Shown here one piece after another: positions 16,129 to 24,111 of a stretch of 43,378 nucleotides of DNA; positions within the stretch are counted from its first letter, which is position 1; each line of letters opens with the position of its first letter. The position numbers were made by a program, and so were the translations under genes. The notes beneath the pieces were generated by a model that saw nothing but the letters and a program-made list of their open reading frames with translations, made no database searches and was not told the origin of the DNA. This DNA comes from JAZQNC01 sp045536155 (lineage in GTDB: Bacteria; Bacillota; Clostridia; Oscillospirales; CAG-272), in contig JAZSMZ010000067.1 in assembly GCA_045536155.1 (NCBI GenBank), positions 1 to 43,378 of the forward strand. Direction: 5' to 3'.

Positions 16129-16358
16129 GACTAATTCCTCCAAAACAAATTACTTTTGTATTGTATCACTATTTATTGTTATTTTAAAGCAAATTTTGTG
16201 AACATATTATATTTTACCGCATTTTTTTGAAAAAACCACCCTATTTTTGATATATTTTTTTGATATGAAAGACGAAAATAATCGATTTTTAATAATTTTT
16301 CCCTTTTTATCGCCCGAATACGACCGACATTATTTGTACAGCATATTACACAGTTTTT

Positions 16359-16381
16359 AATTTTCCAATTTGTGGAAAATT
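16359..16381. promoter_or_regulatory. Inverted repeat upstream of the spo0A promoter
   Basis: AATTTTCCA and TGGAAAATT are perfect 9-bp arms around a 5-nt spacer, 15 bp before the -35 box of spo0A. Size and place suit an operator. It does not match a Spo0A box. The 402-bp gap between the CofE-like gene and spo0A otherwise holds an AT-rich stretch with weak minus-strand promoter candidates for the CofE-like gene (TACAAT at 16161-16166, plus-strand ATTGTA) and the spo0A promoter. Confidence 0.4.
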
Positions 16382-16396
16382 TTATCCTCAATTGTA

Positions 16397-16425
16397 TTGA
16401 CATTTCTTCCAATTTATGGTATTAT
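16397..16425 (+). promoter_or_regulatory. spo0A promoter
   Basis: TTGACA (16397-16402), 17 bp, TATTAT (16420-16425). It lies about 105 bp upstream of the spo0A ATG, leaving a long leader. Confidence 0.75.
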
Positions 16426-16530
16426 TATAGCAAGTTAAGACGTGAGCCGATAAAAAGCACGTACAAAAACAAAAAAATACATAAAAAGCGCGTAAAAACG
16501 GACGGCGCGCAAACGAAAGGAACCGGTAAA

Positions 16531-17313
16531 ATGAATAACGATATCAAAATTCTCATTGCGGACGAAAATGCAGAATTCCGCGCTAGTCTTAAGAATGCAC
16601 TCTATGCAAGAGGGGCGAAAACCGTATATGAGGCATCAAACGGTGACGACGCCCTCTTAATGATAAAGAAGACCCATCCCGACTTTGCCCTTATCGACAT
16701 CTGGCTTCCCAAAAAGGATTGCATCCGCCTCATGCGTGCCATGGAAAACGTGGATTTCACTCCCGATGCTCCTCCCTCCTTTATCCTGCTTTCCTCTGTT
16801 ACCAACAAGCTCATTTTCGACGAAGCCCTTGAGGCGGGAGTGGACTTTTGCATGACAAAGCCTCTTGACATGGACACTCTCGAGGAGAGAATGCTCCGCA
16901 TGCAGGCGATGAAAAATCCGTCGGTGCTGAGCCGCACGGTAAAGAAACCTCATCCCAACGATTTTGAAACCCAGGTCACCTCGATAATTCATCAGCTCGG
17001 CGTGCCCGCCCATATCAAGGGATACCAGTATCTCAGAACGGCGATCCTTCTGGCCATAAACGACAACTACATAATGGAATCTGTAACGAAGGATCTTTAC
17101 CCCGCCGTAGCCCGCAGCTACAATACAACTCCATCCCGCGTCGAGCGTGCCATCCGCCATGCGATAGAGGTAGCGTGGAATCGCGGCAACGTCGACACCA
17201 TCACATCCTATTTTGGATATACAATCCATTCAGAGCGCGGTAAGCCCACCAACAGTGAGTTCATTGCGATGATCGCCGACTGCGTCCGCCTGTCCAACAA
17301 AAAGGCTCAATAA
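16531..17313 (+). CDS. spo0A: Sporulation master regulator Spo0A
   Basis: 260 residues. The receiver domain (1-115) has the acidic pocket ADEN at 10-13, phosphoacceptor D56 in FALIDIWLP and K110 in CMTKPLD. The C-terminal Spo0A DNA-binding domain (about 145-258) carries HIKGYQYLRTAI, YPAVARSYNTTPSRVERAIR and HAIEVAWNRGN, which is diagnostic. AAAGGA precedes ATG 16531; the open frame continues to 16372 but that part includes the promoter. Spo0A, once phosphorylated, starts endospore formation. In many Bacillota it follows spoIVB; here its neighbours are a CofE-like gene and tRNA-Lys. Confidence 0.97.
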   Translation: MNNDIKILIADENAEFRASLKNALYARGAKTVYEASNGDDALLMIKKTHPDFALIDIWLPKKDCIRLMRAMENVDFTPDAPPSFILLSSVTNKLIFDEALEAGVDFCMTKPLDMDTLEERMLRMQAMKNPSVLSRTVKKPHPNDFETQVTSIIHQLGVPAHIKGYQYLRTAILLAINDNYIMESVTKDLYPAVARSYNTTPSRVERAIRHAIEVAWNRGNVDTITSYFGYTIHSERGKPTNSEFIAMIADCVRLSNKKAQ

Positions 17314-17347
17314 AATACCCTCACATATAAGAAATTGGCAAAACCCC

Positions 17348-17376
17348 TTGACAAATCTCTTAAACTGTGCTATGAT
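17348..17376 (+). promoter_or_regulatory. tRNA-Lys promoter
   Basis: TTGACA (17348-17353), 17 bp, TATGAT (17371-17376), 23 bp before the mature tRNA 5' end. Confidence 0.85.
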
Positions 17377-17399
17377 ATTTAGGCACTCGAAAAAGCTAT

Positions 17400-17475
17400 G
17401 ATTCATTAGCTCAGTCGGTAGAGCATTTGACTTTTAATCAAAGGGTCCGGGGTTCGAATCCCCGATGGATCACCA
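17400..17475 (+). tRNA. tRNA-Lys(UUU), CCA encoded
   Basis: 76 nt. The acceptor stem is GATTCAT with ATGGATC (one G-U pair), the D arm is AGCTCAGTCGGTAGAGC, the anticodon loop is CTTTTAA giving anticodon TTT, and the T arm is CCGGGGTTCGAATCCCCG. A genomic ACCA end is present. It has its own promoter and terminator. Confidence 0.98.
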
Positions 17476-17476
17476 A

Positions 17477-17509
17477 AAATCCCGTACCGGTCTTCGGTAC
17501 GGGATTTTT
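17477..17509 (+). terminator. tRNA-Lys terminator
   Basis: AAATCCCGTACC pairs with GGTACGGGATTT around GGTCTTC and is followed by T residues. Confidence 0.92.
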
Positions 17510-17550
17510 CTTAAACAACTTTTGTGTGACATATTTTAACGGAGGTAATC

Positions 17551-18243
17551 ATGCCTTTAATATCCTGCAAAAACTGTACCCTTGCATACGACAGCAACAT
17601 TCTGATAAAGGATCTCAGCTTTAGCGTCAATGCTGGCAATTATCTCTGTATCGTCGGCAAAAACGGTTCGGGTAAGAGCACGCTGATGCACGCTATTCTT
17701 GGACTGAAATCGCTTAACGGCGGCGAGATCGAATACGGTGACGGACTTACCAAAACGAGCATCGGATTTCTCCCTCAGCAGACCAACGTGCGCTTCGACT
17801 TCCCTGCATCGGTATTCGAGGTCGTGCTTTCGGGCTGCCGTTCATCGCATCTGCACCACACCGCTCACGATAAAAAGAATGCGGAAGACAAGCTCGAGCT
17901 TTTGGGAATATCTCATCTGAAAAAGCATCCCTTTGCCTATCTTTCGGGCGGTCAGCGCCAGCGCGTGCTTTTGGCGCGTGCCCTCTTTGCCACAAAAAAG
18001 CTTTTGCTGCTTGACGAGCCCACGTCGGGACTCGACCCGATGGCCACCGTCGAGCTTTACGACCTTATCGAAAAAATAAACAAAAGCGGCATCACCGTTA
18101 TAACGGTATCTCACGACCTTGCGTCGGCAATGAAATACGCATCGCACATTCTGCACCTCGGCGACGATTTCATCTTCTTCGGTACTACCGAGGAATACGA
18201 AAAGAGCGACGTCGGGCATTATTATCTCGGGAGCTGTGACTGA
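17551..18243 (+). CDS. znuC: Zinc/manganese-type ABC transporter, ATP-binding protein
   Basis: 230 residues. Walker A is GKNGSGKST (near 37), the Q-loop is FLPQQTNVRFDFPASVFEVV (about 75-95), the signature is YLSGGQRQRVLLARAL, Walker B is KLLLLDEPTSGLDP and the switch His is VSHDL. The Q-loop and VxEVV segment are typical of the ZnuC/MntB group of metal importers. AACGGAGG precedes the ATG. It overlaps the permease gene by one base (TGATG). No promoter is obvious after the tRNA terminator, so read-through may contribute. Metal specificity cannot be told. Confidence 0.88.
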   Translation: MPLISCKNCTLAYDSNILIKDLSFSVNAGNYLCIVGKNGSGKSTLMHAILGLKSLNGGEIEYGDGLTKTSIGFLPQQTNVRFDFPASVFEVVLSGCRSSHLHHTAHDKKNAEDKLELLGISHLKKHPFAYLSGGQRQRVLLARALFATKKLLLLDEPTSGLDPMATVELYDLIEKINKSGITVITVSHDLASAMKYASHILHLGDDFIFFGTTEEYEKSDVGHYYLGSCD

Positions 18244-19052
18244 TGTTCATCGAAATGCTTACTTATCCTTTCATGCAGCGCGCCCTTATCTGCGGCACGC
18301 TGATCGCACTCTGCTCCGCCCTTTTAGGAGTATGTCTTGTGCTTAAAAGATATTCAATGATCGGCGACGGACTCTCCCACGTCAGCTTCGGCGCAATGTC
18401 GATAGCCTCGGCTGTCGGACTTGCCCCTCTCGGTTTTGCCATTCCCGTTGTTATGGCGGCGGCGGTGTTTTTGCTCCGCATCAGCGAGAGAAAAAAGATA
18501 AAAGGTGACTCGGCTATCGCCCTCATATCGACGGCATCGCTTGCAGTTGGTGTTACCGTCACCACATTTTCTCAAAATTCCAACATCGATCTGTCGGGAT
18601 ACATGTTCGGCAGCATACTTGCGATAAAGAGCGAGGATCTGATACTCAGCTTGATCCTTTCTCTGGTCGTCGTTATTTCCTTTATCGTATTTTACAACCG
18701 CATTTTTGCCGTCACCTTCGACGAAAATTTCGCCGCATCGGCGGGCATCAAGGTCGGGTATTACAATATGCTCATCGCGATGCTCACCGCCGTCACCGTA
18801 GTGCTCGGGATGCGTCTTACCGGTGCGCTTTTAATATCGGCTCTGATAATTTTTCCGCCCATGAGCGCGATGCGGGTATGCAGATCTTTCCGCGCAGTCG
18901 TCATCGTTTCGGCGGTGATCTCGGTCGTCTGCTTTAACGTCGGACTTATCGCATCATATTTCCTCGCCACCCCCGCAGGCGCGAGCGTCGTGCTTGTCAA
19001 CATTATCGTATTCGCCGTCTTTTCGCTGGCGGCAAAGATCAAAAGCAAATAA
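18243..19052 (+). CDS. znuB: Metal ABC transporter permease (ZnuB/MntC family)
   Basis: 269 residues with about eight transmembrane segments, typical of the ABC-3 permease family: GDGLSHVSFGAM near the start and RLTGALLISALIIFPPMSAMR towards the end are family landmarks. It forms the membrane channel with the ATPase encoded just upstream. The substrate-binding lipoprotein that such importers need is not in this operon. A terminator follows directly. Confidence 0.92.
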   Translation: MFIEMLTYPFMQRALICGTLIALCSALLGVCLVLKRYSMIGDGLSHVSFGAMSIASAVGLAPLGFAIPVVMAAAVFLLRISERKKIKGDSAIALISTASLAVGVTVTTFSQNSNIDLSGYMFGSILAIKSEDLILSLILSLVVVISFIVFYNRIFAVTFDENFAASAGIKVGYYNMLIAMLTAVTVVLGMRLTGALLISALIIFPPMSAMRVCRSFRAVVIVSAVISVVCFNVGLIASYFLATPAGASVVLVNIIVFAVFSLAAKIKSK

Positions 19053-19078
19053 AAAGCGAGGCTAACGCCTCGTTTTTT
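19051..19078. terminator. Terminator between znuB and trxA
   Basis: CGAGGC pairs with GCCTCG around TAAC and a run of T residues follows on the plus strand. On the minus strand the stem is followed by TTTTTA, so it can also end trxA. Confidence 0.8.
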
Positions 19079-19088
19079 ATTCGTCTTG

Positions 19089-19397
19089 TCAGTCGAGCAT
19101 AGCAAGGATCTGCGCCTTGGGACGCACGCCCATAAGCTGTTTTACAGCCTTGCCCTCCTTGAAAAGGATGATAGTGGGAATGCTTGAAATTGAGAACTGA
19201 GAAGCGAGGTCGCCTTCCTCGTCGACGTTGACCTTGCCCACTTTGATGTCGCTTCTTTCGTTTCCGATCTGCTCGATAACAGGTCCGAGCATGCGGCAGG
19301 GACCGCACCAGGGTGCCCAGAAATCAACGATAACGGGAACGGTAGAATTTAAAACTTCGCTTTCGAAGTTTTCACTTGTGATTTTGAGTTCTGCCAT
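19089..19397 (-). CDS. trxA: Thioredoxin
   Basis: 102 residues. The active site is WCGPC (C31, C34) in VDFWAPWCGPCRMLGP, and the cis-proline loop is ISSIPTIILF. It reduces cytoplasmic disulfides with thioredoxin reductase, which is not nearby. The leader is about 65 nt with a hairpin at 19411-19428; the sequence next to the ATG has no strong ribosome site, while AAAGGAAG lies beyond the hairpin. Confidence 0.97.
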   Translation of the reverse strand: MAELKITSENFESEVLNSTVPVIVDFWAPWCGPCRMLGPVIEQIGNERSDIKVGKVNVDEEGDLASQFSISSIPTIILFKEGKAVKQLMGVRPKAQILAMLD

Positions 19398-19410
19398 AAT
19401 AATAACCGTG

Positions 19411-19428
19411 GCTTTCGTTTACGAAAGC
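19411..19428 (-). promoter_or_regulatory. Hairpin in the trxA leader
   Basis: GCTTTCGT and ACGAAAGC pair perfectly around two bases. The stem sits between the only good ribosome-site-like sequence (AAAGGAAG, minus strand, ending near 19427) and the ATG, 13 nt before the start. Confidence 0.5.
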
Positions 19429-19468
19429 TTCCTTTCTTTAATCTTGAATTAATAGTACTGTTTCTAAA

Positions 19469-19666
19469 TCAATAATACCATTTCTCTTCGTCCGTGTCAA
19501 TATTATTATCGCGCAAAGTAAAAATATACAAAAAAGCCGTCGGTTTGCCGTCTCGGATAAAAGGCACTTCAGAGCCTCTCGTAAAACCGCAAGGCATCCC
19601 GCCGACCGCTAAAGGAGAAAAACAACGAGCATCAAATAAAAGCTCGTCCGCAGTGGAAAAATGCAA
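19469..19666 (-). other. Doubtful 65-codon frame in the trxA/NuoL-like gap
   Basis: The 377-bp gap between trxA and the gene at 19775 holds the two divergent promoters and this frame. It starts with TTG, has no ribosome site, and its end overlaps the trxA promoter. It reads FSPLAVGGMPCGFTRGSEVP and KPTAFLYIFTLRDNNIDTD, less random-looking than expected for a spacer. It could be a tiny gene, a relic, or part of a dispersed intergenic repeat. I cannot decide. Confidence 0.2.
19472..19500 (-). promoter_or_regulatory. trxA promoter
   Basis: Read on the minus strand: TTGACA, 17 bp, TATTAT, about 75 bp upstream of the trxA start. Confidence 0.8.
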
Positions 19667-19687
19667 TTTTTCGACAAAATCGGCAAG

Positions 19688-19716
19688 TTGACAAAGGAAA
19701 CAGTAGATGATATAAT
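19688..19716 (+). promoter_or_regulatory. Consensus promoter of the NuoL-like gene
   Basis: TTGACA (19688-19693), 17 bp, TATAAT (19711-19716): an exact match, about 60 bp before the ATG at 19775. Confidence 0.87.
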
Positions 19717-19774
19717 TGTTTTGTGAGTTATTGAAAAAATATCCTTAACATATAAGCGAGGAGAAAATATCAAA

Positions 19775-21547
19775 ATGAGTATATTCCTTTTGATGCTTTG
19801 GCCTTTGTTCTGCGCTTTTGCAACGTTTTTTATACCCAAGCTGAAAAAGCTTCGCGATAATTCGGCATCGATACGCGAGATGTTTGCCATAATCGGCTGC
19901 ACTGCAGAGCTGCTTCTCGTCTCATTTTTGATGACAGAGAACGTAAGCGTCGTTATGCCCTTTTTTGACGGCATAGGACTCGTGCTCTCGTTCTCGGGTG
20001 CAAACGCCGTATGCTGCTTTATCGTATCTCTGGTGTGGCTTACGATGACCGTGTTCGGCCGCGCGCACATAAGAAAGCATGACGACAGCGGCATCTTTTA
20101 TCTCTTTTCTTTTTTCTCGCTGAGCTCGGCGATCGGCTATTTCCTTTCCACCGACTTTATCGCATCACTTCTCTTTTTTACGCTCGGTTCTGTCTTTACG
20201 TATCCCGCTCTTATTTGCACAAAAGATGCAAAAAGCAAGAAGCGCGCGGTAGAATTTGCGCTGTCGAGCGTTGTGTCAATATGTCTGCTGTTTTTTGGAA
20301 TGTCGCTTATACATTATCAGACCGACTCGCTGACATACTCAAGCATCGGCACGTTTGCGCCGCTGATGAACAAAAAGCTGGTCTTTTTGGCGGCCGCCGT
20401 TATCTTTTTTGCATTCTTGATCCGTTCGCTCTTCTTTCCCCTGCTATTCAGAAAAACAAGCGAGGATAATTCCCCTGCTCTTCTCTCGCTCGCACCCGTC
20501 GAATCGATGATCGGTCTTTACGGCATCTTCAACGTCACCTTCTACATGTTGCCGAACAGCGCGCCGTGGCATCTCATGCTTTTGATCATCGGATCTGTTC
20601 TCCTTTTGTCGGGTGCTCTGATCTCACTGCTCTCATCGCGGCTGGACCGAATGATCATCTTTTCGCTTATCTCTTCACTCGGATGCACCCTCATCGGAAT
20701 ATCCCTTTATCCGTTGACGGGCACTTCCGAAAGCATCGCGTCCTGCCTTATCCACCTGTTCACCACCACGATCGCGTTTACGCTCGTTCTGTCAATAACG
20801 ACGCTGATATCAAATGATTCATCAAAGATGCACACCGCATCTCTGCGCGGCTTTTATCACGACGTACGCGCCATGAGCCTTTGCTTTCTGTCGGCATCGC
20901 TCGGAATTGCGGGCATACCTGCATGGAGCGGTTACATCGGACACGCGCTTATCAACGATTCCCTTCAAAGGAGCGGAATTGCTGCGTGCTCGATACCGCT
21001 TGTGATCGCCGGCAGCTTCACCGTCGCCGCATTCACCCGTGCATACGTGCTCATCTTTTTGCGACGCCCGATAAACACAAGCATCGATTCGAAAAAAAAT
21101 CGCTCCCATGATTTTGCCACCTGCATCGTGGGCATAATATCGGCGCTGATTTTGCCCTTTTTCGGAATATTCCCCAATATCACCGTCATAAAATTGGCAA
21201 ACAGGATGCTCACATCACTGCGCCGTCCGGCCATACTCCATCTTGACGTATTGGAAAGCGAAACGCTTTCGTTCGGACTTTTGACGGTAGTCATCGGCGC
21301 TTTGATATTCATAATACTGGATCGTTTTTCAAAGCCTGACGATTTCCGTCTTGCCGATCCCGACAACTTTACCGAATCGGGAAGGAAGAAGGGGATCACG
21401 CGAAAAATCGCCGATTTCATATACGATTTTTCGACCGAGGGCGATATAAAGCTCACCTTCAAGCGGATATTTATATCTCTTGTCTGTGCACTTTTCATGG
21501 CGATTGCAATAATACTTCTGTCAATTCTGTTTATCGTTGTAATATAA
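19775..21547 (+). CDS. Orphan NuoL/NuoM/MrpA-like membrane protein with altered proton-path residues
   Basis: 590 residues with about 14 transmembrane segments and a soluble stretch near 525-560. Overall order and the segment GIAGIPAWSGYIGHALIN match the proton-translocating antiporter family of complex I, Mrp and Hyf/Ech complexes. The residues that carry protons in that family are changed: the Glu of TM5 (usual WEL) is Thr in FFTLGS, the TM7 Lys is Arg in FLIRSLFFP, the following His is lost (ALLSLAP), the helix-8/9 HxFFK is HLFTT, and the late Lys/Glu is His in GYIGH. No other complex genes are adjacent. GAGGAG precedes the ATG. It may be a structural or sensory relative, not a pump; the residue alignment was made by eye. 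Confidence 0.72.
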   Translation: MSIFLLMLWPLFCAFATFFIPKLKKLRDNSASIREMFAIIGCTAELLLVSFLMTENVSVVMPFFDGIGLVLSFSGANAVCCFIVSLVWLTMTVFGRAHIRKHDDSGIFYLFSFFSLSSAIGYFLSTDFIASLLFFTLGSVFTYPALICTKDAKSKKRAVEFALSSVVSICLLFFGMSLIHYQTDSLTYSSIGTFAPLMNKKLVFLAAAVIFFAFLIRSLFFPLLFRKTSEDNSPALLSLAPVESMIGLYGIFNVTFYMLPNSAPWHLMLLIIGSVLLLSGALISLLSSRLDRMIIFSLISSLGCTLIGISLYPLTGTSESIASCLIHLFTTTIAFTLVLSITTLISNDSSKMHTASLRGFYHDVRAMSLCFLSASLGIAGIPAWSGYIGHALINDSLQRSGIAACSIPLVIAGSFTVAAFTRAYVLIFLRRPINTSIDSKKNRSHDFATCIVGIISALILPFFGIFPNITVIKLANRMLTSLRRPAILHLDVLESETLSFGLLTVVIGALIFIILDRFSKPDDFRLADPDNFTESGRKKGITRKIADFIYDFSTEGDIKLTFKRIFISLVCALFMAIAIILLSILFIVVI

Positions 21548-21549
21548 AA

Positions 21550-21578
21550 AGAAGGTTGATTTTCAACCTTCTTTTTTT
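21550..21578. terminator. Bidirectional terminator
   Basis: AGAAGGTTGA pairs with TCAACCTTCT around TTT, with T-runs on both strands. It lies between the NuoL-like gene (plus) and cls (minus). Confidence 0.9.
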
Positions 21579-23157
21579 ACATAAGGGGGGCCATGAGGCG
21601 CAAAAGAGTTTGTATGACCGAGATGAAAAATCCGCGCTTGCAGTCTTCTGCTTTTATCTCGCGAGATTCATTTTCCGTATCGAAAAAATCCCTTTTGACG
21701 TCCTCTATCACTTTCTCGTCCATAAAGCAGCAGCCGCACTCGAAATGGTGGTAAAGCGAGCGATAGTCTAAATTGACCGTGCCCACCGTTGCCACAGCGT
21801 CGTCCGAAACGAAGAGCTTGGCGTGGCAAAAGCCGTCCTTGTATTCAAATATACGTACGCCGTTTGAGATCAGATCGTGATAATACGAGCGCGTTGTGGT
21901 GTGAACGTACCAATGATCTCCGATTTCGGGCGTGATGATACGCACGTCCACTCCGCGCTTGGCGGCGTATACGAGGCTTTCGGTCATGGCATCGTCGATT
22001 ATGAGATAGGGGGTTGTGATATAGAGATACTTTTGAGATGAGCTGATAATGCTCGTGTACACGTTCTCGCCGACGTATTCGCGATCGAGCGGACTGTCGG
22101 CATAGGGCTGAACGTATCCTTGATGCTCGATATCGCTCTTGCCGGGATAGAATACCGTCAAGTCCTCATCCGCTTTGAAGGGGCATCTCTTTTCGGCACA
22201 GCATATCTGCCACATCTCGAGAAAGATCAGTGTAAGACTCCACGCTCCGTCACCTTTTATCATGACGGCGCTGTCCTTCCACCTGCCGTGCTTTTCAATT
22301 TCGTCGATATATTCGTCGGATATATTGATTCCGCCCGTGAAGGCAACCTTGCCGTCGACAGATACGATCTTTCTGTGGTCGCGGTTATTCGATGCGGTGG
22401 TAAGGAAGGGTCGGAATTTGTTGAACACCATGCACTCGATGCCGTAGCTCGCGAGTATTTTCGGGTAATTACTCGGCAAAAAGAAGAAGCTTCCGATATC
22501 GTCGTATATGATCCTTACCTTGACCCCCTCGGCGGCCTTTCTTACAAGGATGTCGAATATCTCACTCCACATCTTGCCGCCGCAAATTATAAAATACTCG
22601 ATAAAGATGTATTTTTCTGCCTTTTCGAGCTCCTCTTTGAGCCGTTCGAGCTTTTTTACACCCGATGGGAAATACTCGCATTCGCTAGCCGAAAAAACGG
22701 GAAAGGCGCACTTGTTTTGTAAATATCTCATTCTGCCCGCGCTTTTGGGACAGTCCTTTACGGCCTTTTCAAGGCAATCGCCGTTTTTGAAGAAGAGCGG
22801 GCCTATCTCTCTTTCGTTTTCACTGTATTTTTCTTTAAATCTCCGAAGCGACTTTTGGGTCATGAAAAATAGGTAAAGCATACCGCCGAAAAGCGGGAAC
22901 GCCATTATCATAAACACCCAGGCGAGCTTGAATGAGGATTTTTCGCTTTTGTTTACGATGTGAATGCAGACGATTACACTCAGCGCGTTCAAAAAAAGGG
23001 CGATCGTGCTTGACAAAAGGCTTGACGAAAAGATGAGGTATATGATAAATGCAAGCTGGATAGCAAGCAGGAGAATAGTTACGATCCTGCGGCGCATCAA
23101 AAAATACACCCAGCTCTTGTTTTTCACTTCTTTTAGCGTATTTTTCGTTTTTTTCAT
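21577..23157 (-). CDS. cls: Cardiolipin synthase
   Basis: 526 residues. Two N-terminal transmembrane helices (about 25-90) precede two phospholipase D catalytic domains with HKD motifs: HRKIVSVDGKVAFTGG and HAKLFVSDDAVATVG. It condenses phosphatidylglycerol to cardiolipin at the membrane. I chose ATG 23157 (MKKTKNTLKE), six bases after GGAG; longer frames back to 23235 run into the terminator of the upstream AraC-type gene. It lies directly downstream of that regulator but behind a terminator hairpin. Confidence 0.94.
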   Translation of the reverse strand: MKKTKNTLKEVKNKSWVYFLMRRRIVTILLLAIQLAFIIYLIFSSSLLSSTIALFLNALSVIVCIHIVNKSEKSSFKLAWVFMIMAFPLFGGMLYLFFMTQKSLRRFKEKYSENEREIGPLFFKNGDCLEKAVKDCPKSAGRMRYLQNKCAFPVFSASECEYFPSGVKKLERLKEELEKAEKYIFIEYFIICGGKMWSEIFDILVRKAAEGVKVRIIYDDIGSFFFLPSNYPKILASYGIECMVFNKFRPFLTTASNNRDHRKIVSVDGKVAFTGGINISDEYIDEIEKHGRWKDSAVMIKGDGAWSLTLIFLEMWQICCAEKRCPFKADEDLTVFYPGKSDIEHQGYVQPYADSPLDREYVGENVYTSIISSSQKYLYITTPYLIIDDAMTESLVYAAKRGVDVRIITPEIGDHWYVHTTTRSYYHDLISNGVRIFEYKDGFCHAKLFVSDDAVATVGTVNLDYRSLYHHFECGCCFMDEKVIEDVKRDFFDTENESREIKAEDCKRGFFISVIQTLLRLMAPLM

Positions 23158-23184
23158 TATTTTCTCCATTGGGATAAGGGGGGG

Positions 23185-23230
23185 TAAAAATGCCGCACGC
23201 AAAAGACAGTCGTGTCGATCGGCGCGCGGC
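23185..23230 (-). terminator. Terminator between the AraC-type gene and cls
   Basis: On the minus strand GCCGCGCGC pairs with GCGTGCGGC (one G-U) over a loop of about 20 nt and is followed by ATTTTTA. Confidence 0.65.
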
Positions 23231-23244
23231 GTCATTTTTATGTA

Positions 23245-24009
23245 TTAATGCTCGGTCATCCATTCGTTGACCGTCATGCCGGTGTTGTAGCGGAAAAAAT
23301 CCTGCATGGATTTGAGGCTTTCAAATCCTGCTGTCTTTGCCGCTTCGGCGGCGGTCATGTCGGAGGCAAGCGAAAGCTTTAAATAGGACAGTCGGACGGC
23401 GTCGATATACGATTTAAGTCCGCGGGAATAGCGCGCGCAAAAGACGACCGACAGATACTTTGCGGTATATCCGAAATGCTCCGCCACCTCAGCGCTCTTG
23501 CAAACGCCCTTCTTTTCGTGGACGTAGTCGCATATTGCACTGCAAAGCTTGAGCTTTTCATTCGAATCGTCATCAACCGGAAGACCGTCGACCTGCAGTA
23601 CCGTGATTATCAGGCGCAAAATGCTGTCAACCGACTCGGCAGGATATTCGGGCAGACTGTAATATTCGAGTATAAGCGAAAGGAGCTGTTCAAAGCGCTC
23701 CGGGTGAGCGGGAATGAACACCTTATGGGCAAGAACGGCGATGTCGGCATCGCTTATCGAGCCTTCGAAGACGATGCGCGTGAAAAAGGTATCCTCGCTG
23801 CACTCGCGAAAGCCGTAGTGCCTGTTCTGGCCGTCAAGCAGCAGTACCTGTCCCGCCTTCAGACGATATTCGCGGTATCCTTCGCAGATATCGAGACTTC
23901 CGCTGTGAAGATAGAGTATCTCGCCTCGTCCCGCTTTTCTTGAAGGATAGAGCATTCCTGCGTGAATGCATCCCTTACCGTATGAAAGAAAATGAATGCC
24001 GTCGTACAA
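23245..24009 (-). CDS. AraC-family transcriptional regulator
   Basis: 254 residues. An N-terminal cupin-type sensing domain (about 1-130, with REYRLKAGQVLLLDGQNRHYG) is joined to a C-terminal double helix-turn-helix (about 155-252: SAEVAEHFGYTAKYLSVVF, then FESLKSMQDFFRYNTGMTVN). The start is TTG 24009, which follows AAAGGGGG by about eight bases. It diverges from the YfcE-like gene and lies upstream of cls on the same strand. The ligand is unknown; a sugar or envelope signal is usual for the family. Confidence 0.85.
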   Translation of the reverse strand: MYDGIHFLSYGKGCIHAGMLYPSRKAGRGEILYLHSGSLDICEGYREYRLKAGQVLLLDGQNRHYGFRECSEDTFFTRIVFEGSISDADIAVLAHKVFIPAHPERFEQLLSLILEYYSLPEYPAESVDSILRLIITVLQVDGLPVDDDSNEKLKLCSAICDYVHEKKGVCKSAEVAEHFGYTAKYLSVVFCARYSRGLKSYIDAVRLSYLKLSLASDMTAAEAAKTAGFESLKSMQDFFRYNTGMTVNEWMTEH

Positions 24010-24051
24010 AAAAGCTGCCCCCTTTAATCGATTTTTATATGAAAAAGGTAA

Positions 24052-24080
24052 TTGACGATAGTAAAAAGATGTGCTATAAT
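24052..24080 (+). promoter_or_regulatory. Promoter of the YfcE-like gene
   Basis: TTGACG (24052-24057), 17 bp, TATAAT (24075-24080), about 30 bp before the ATG. Confidence 0.82.
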
Positions 24081-24111
24081 TATCTGACAGTATGCGAAAG
24101 GAATTTTTTCA

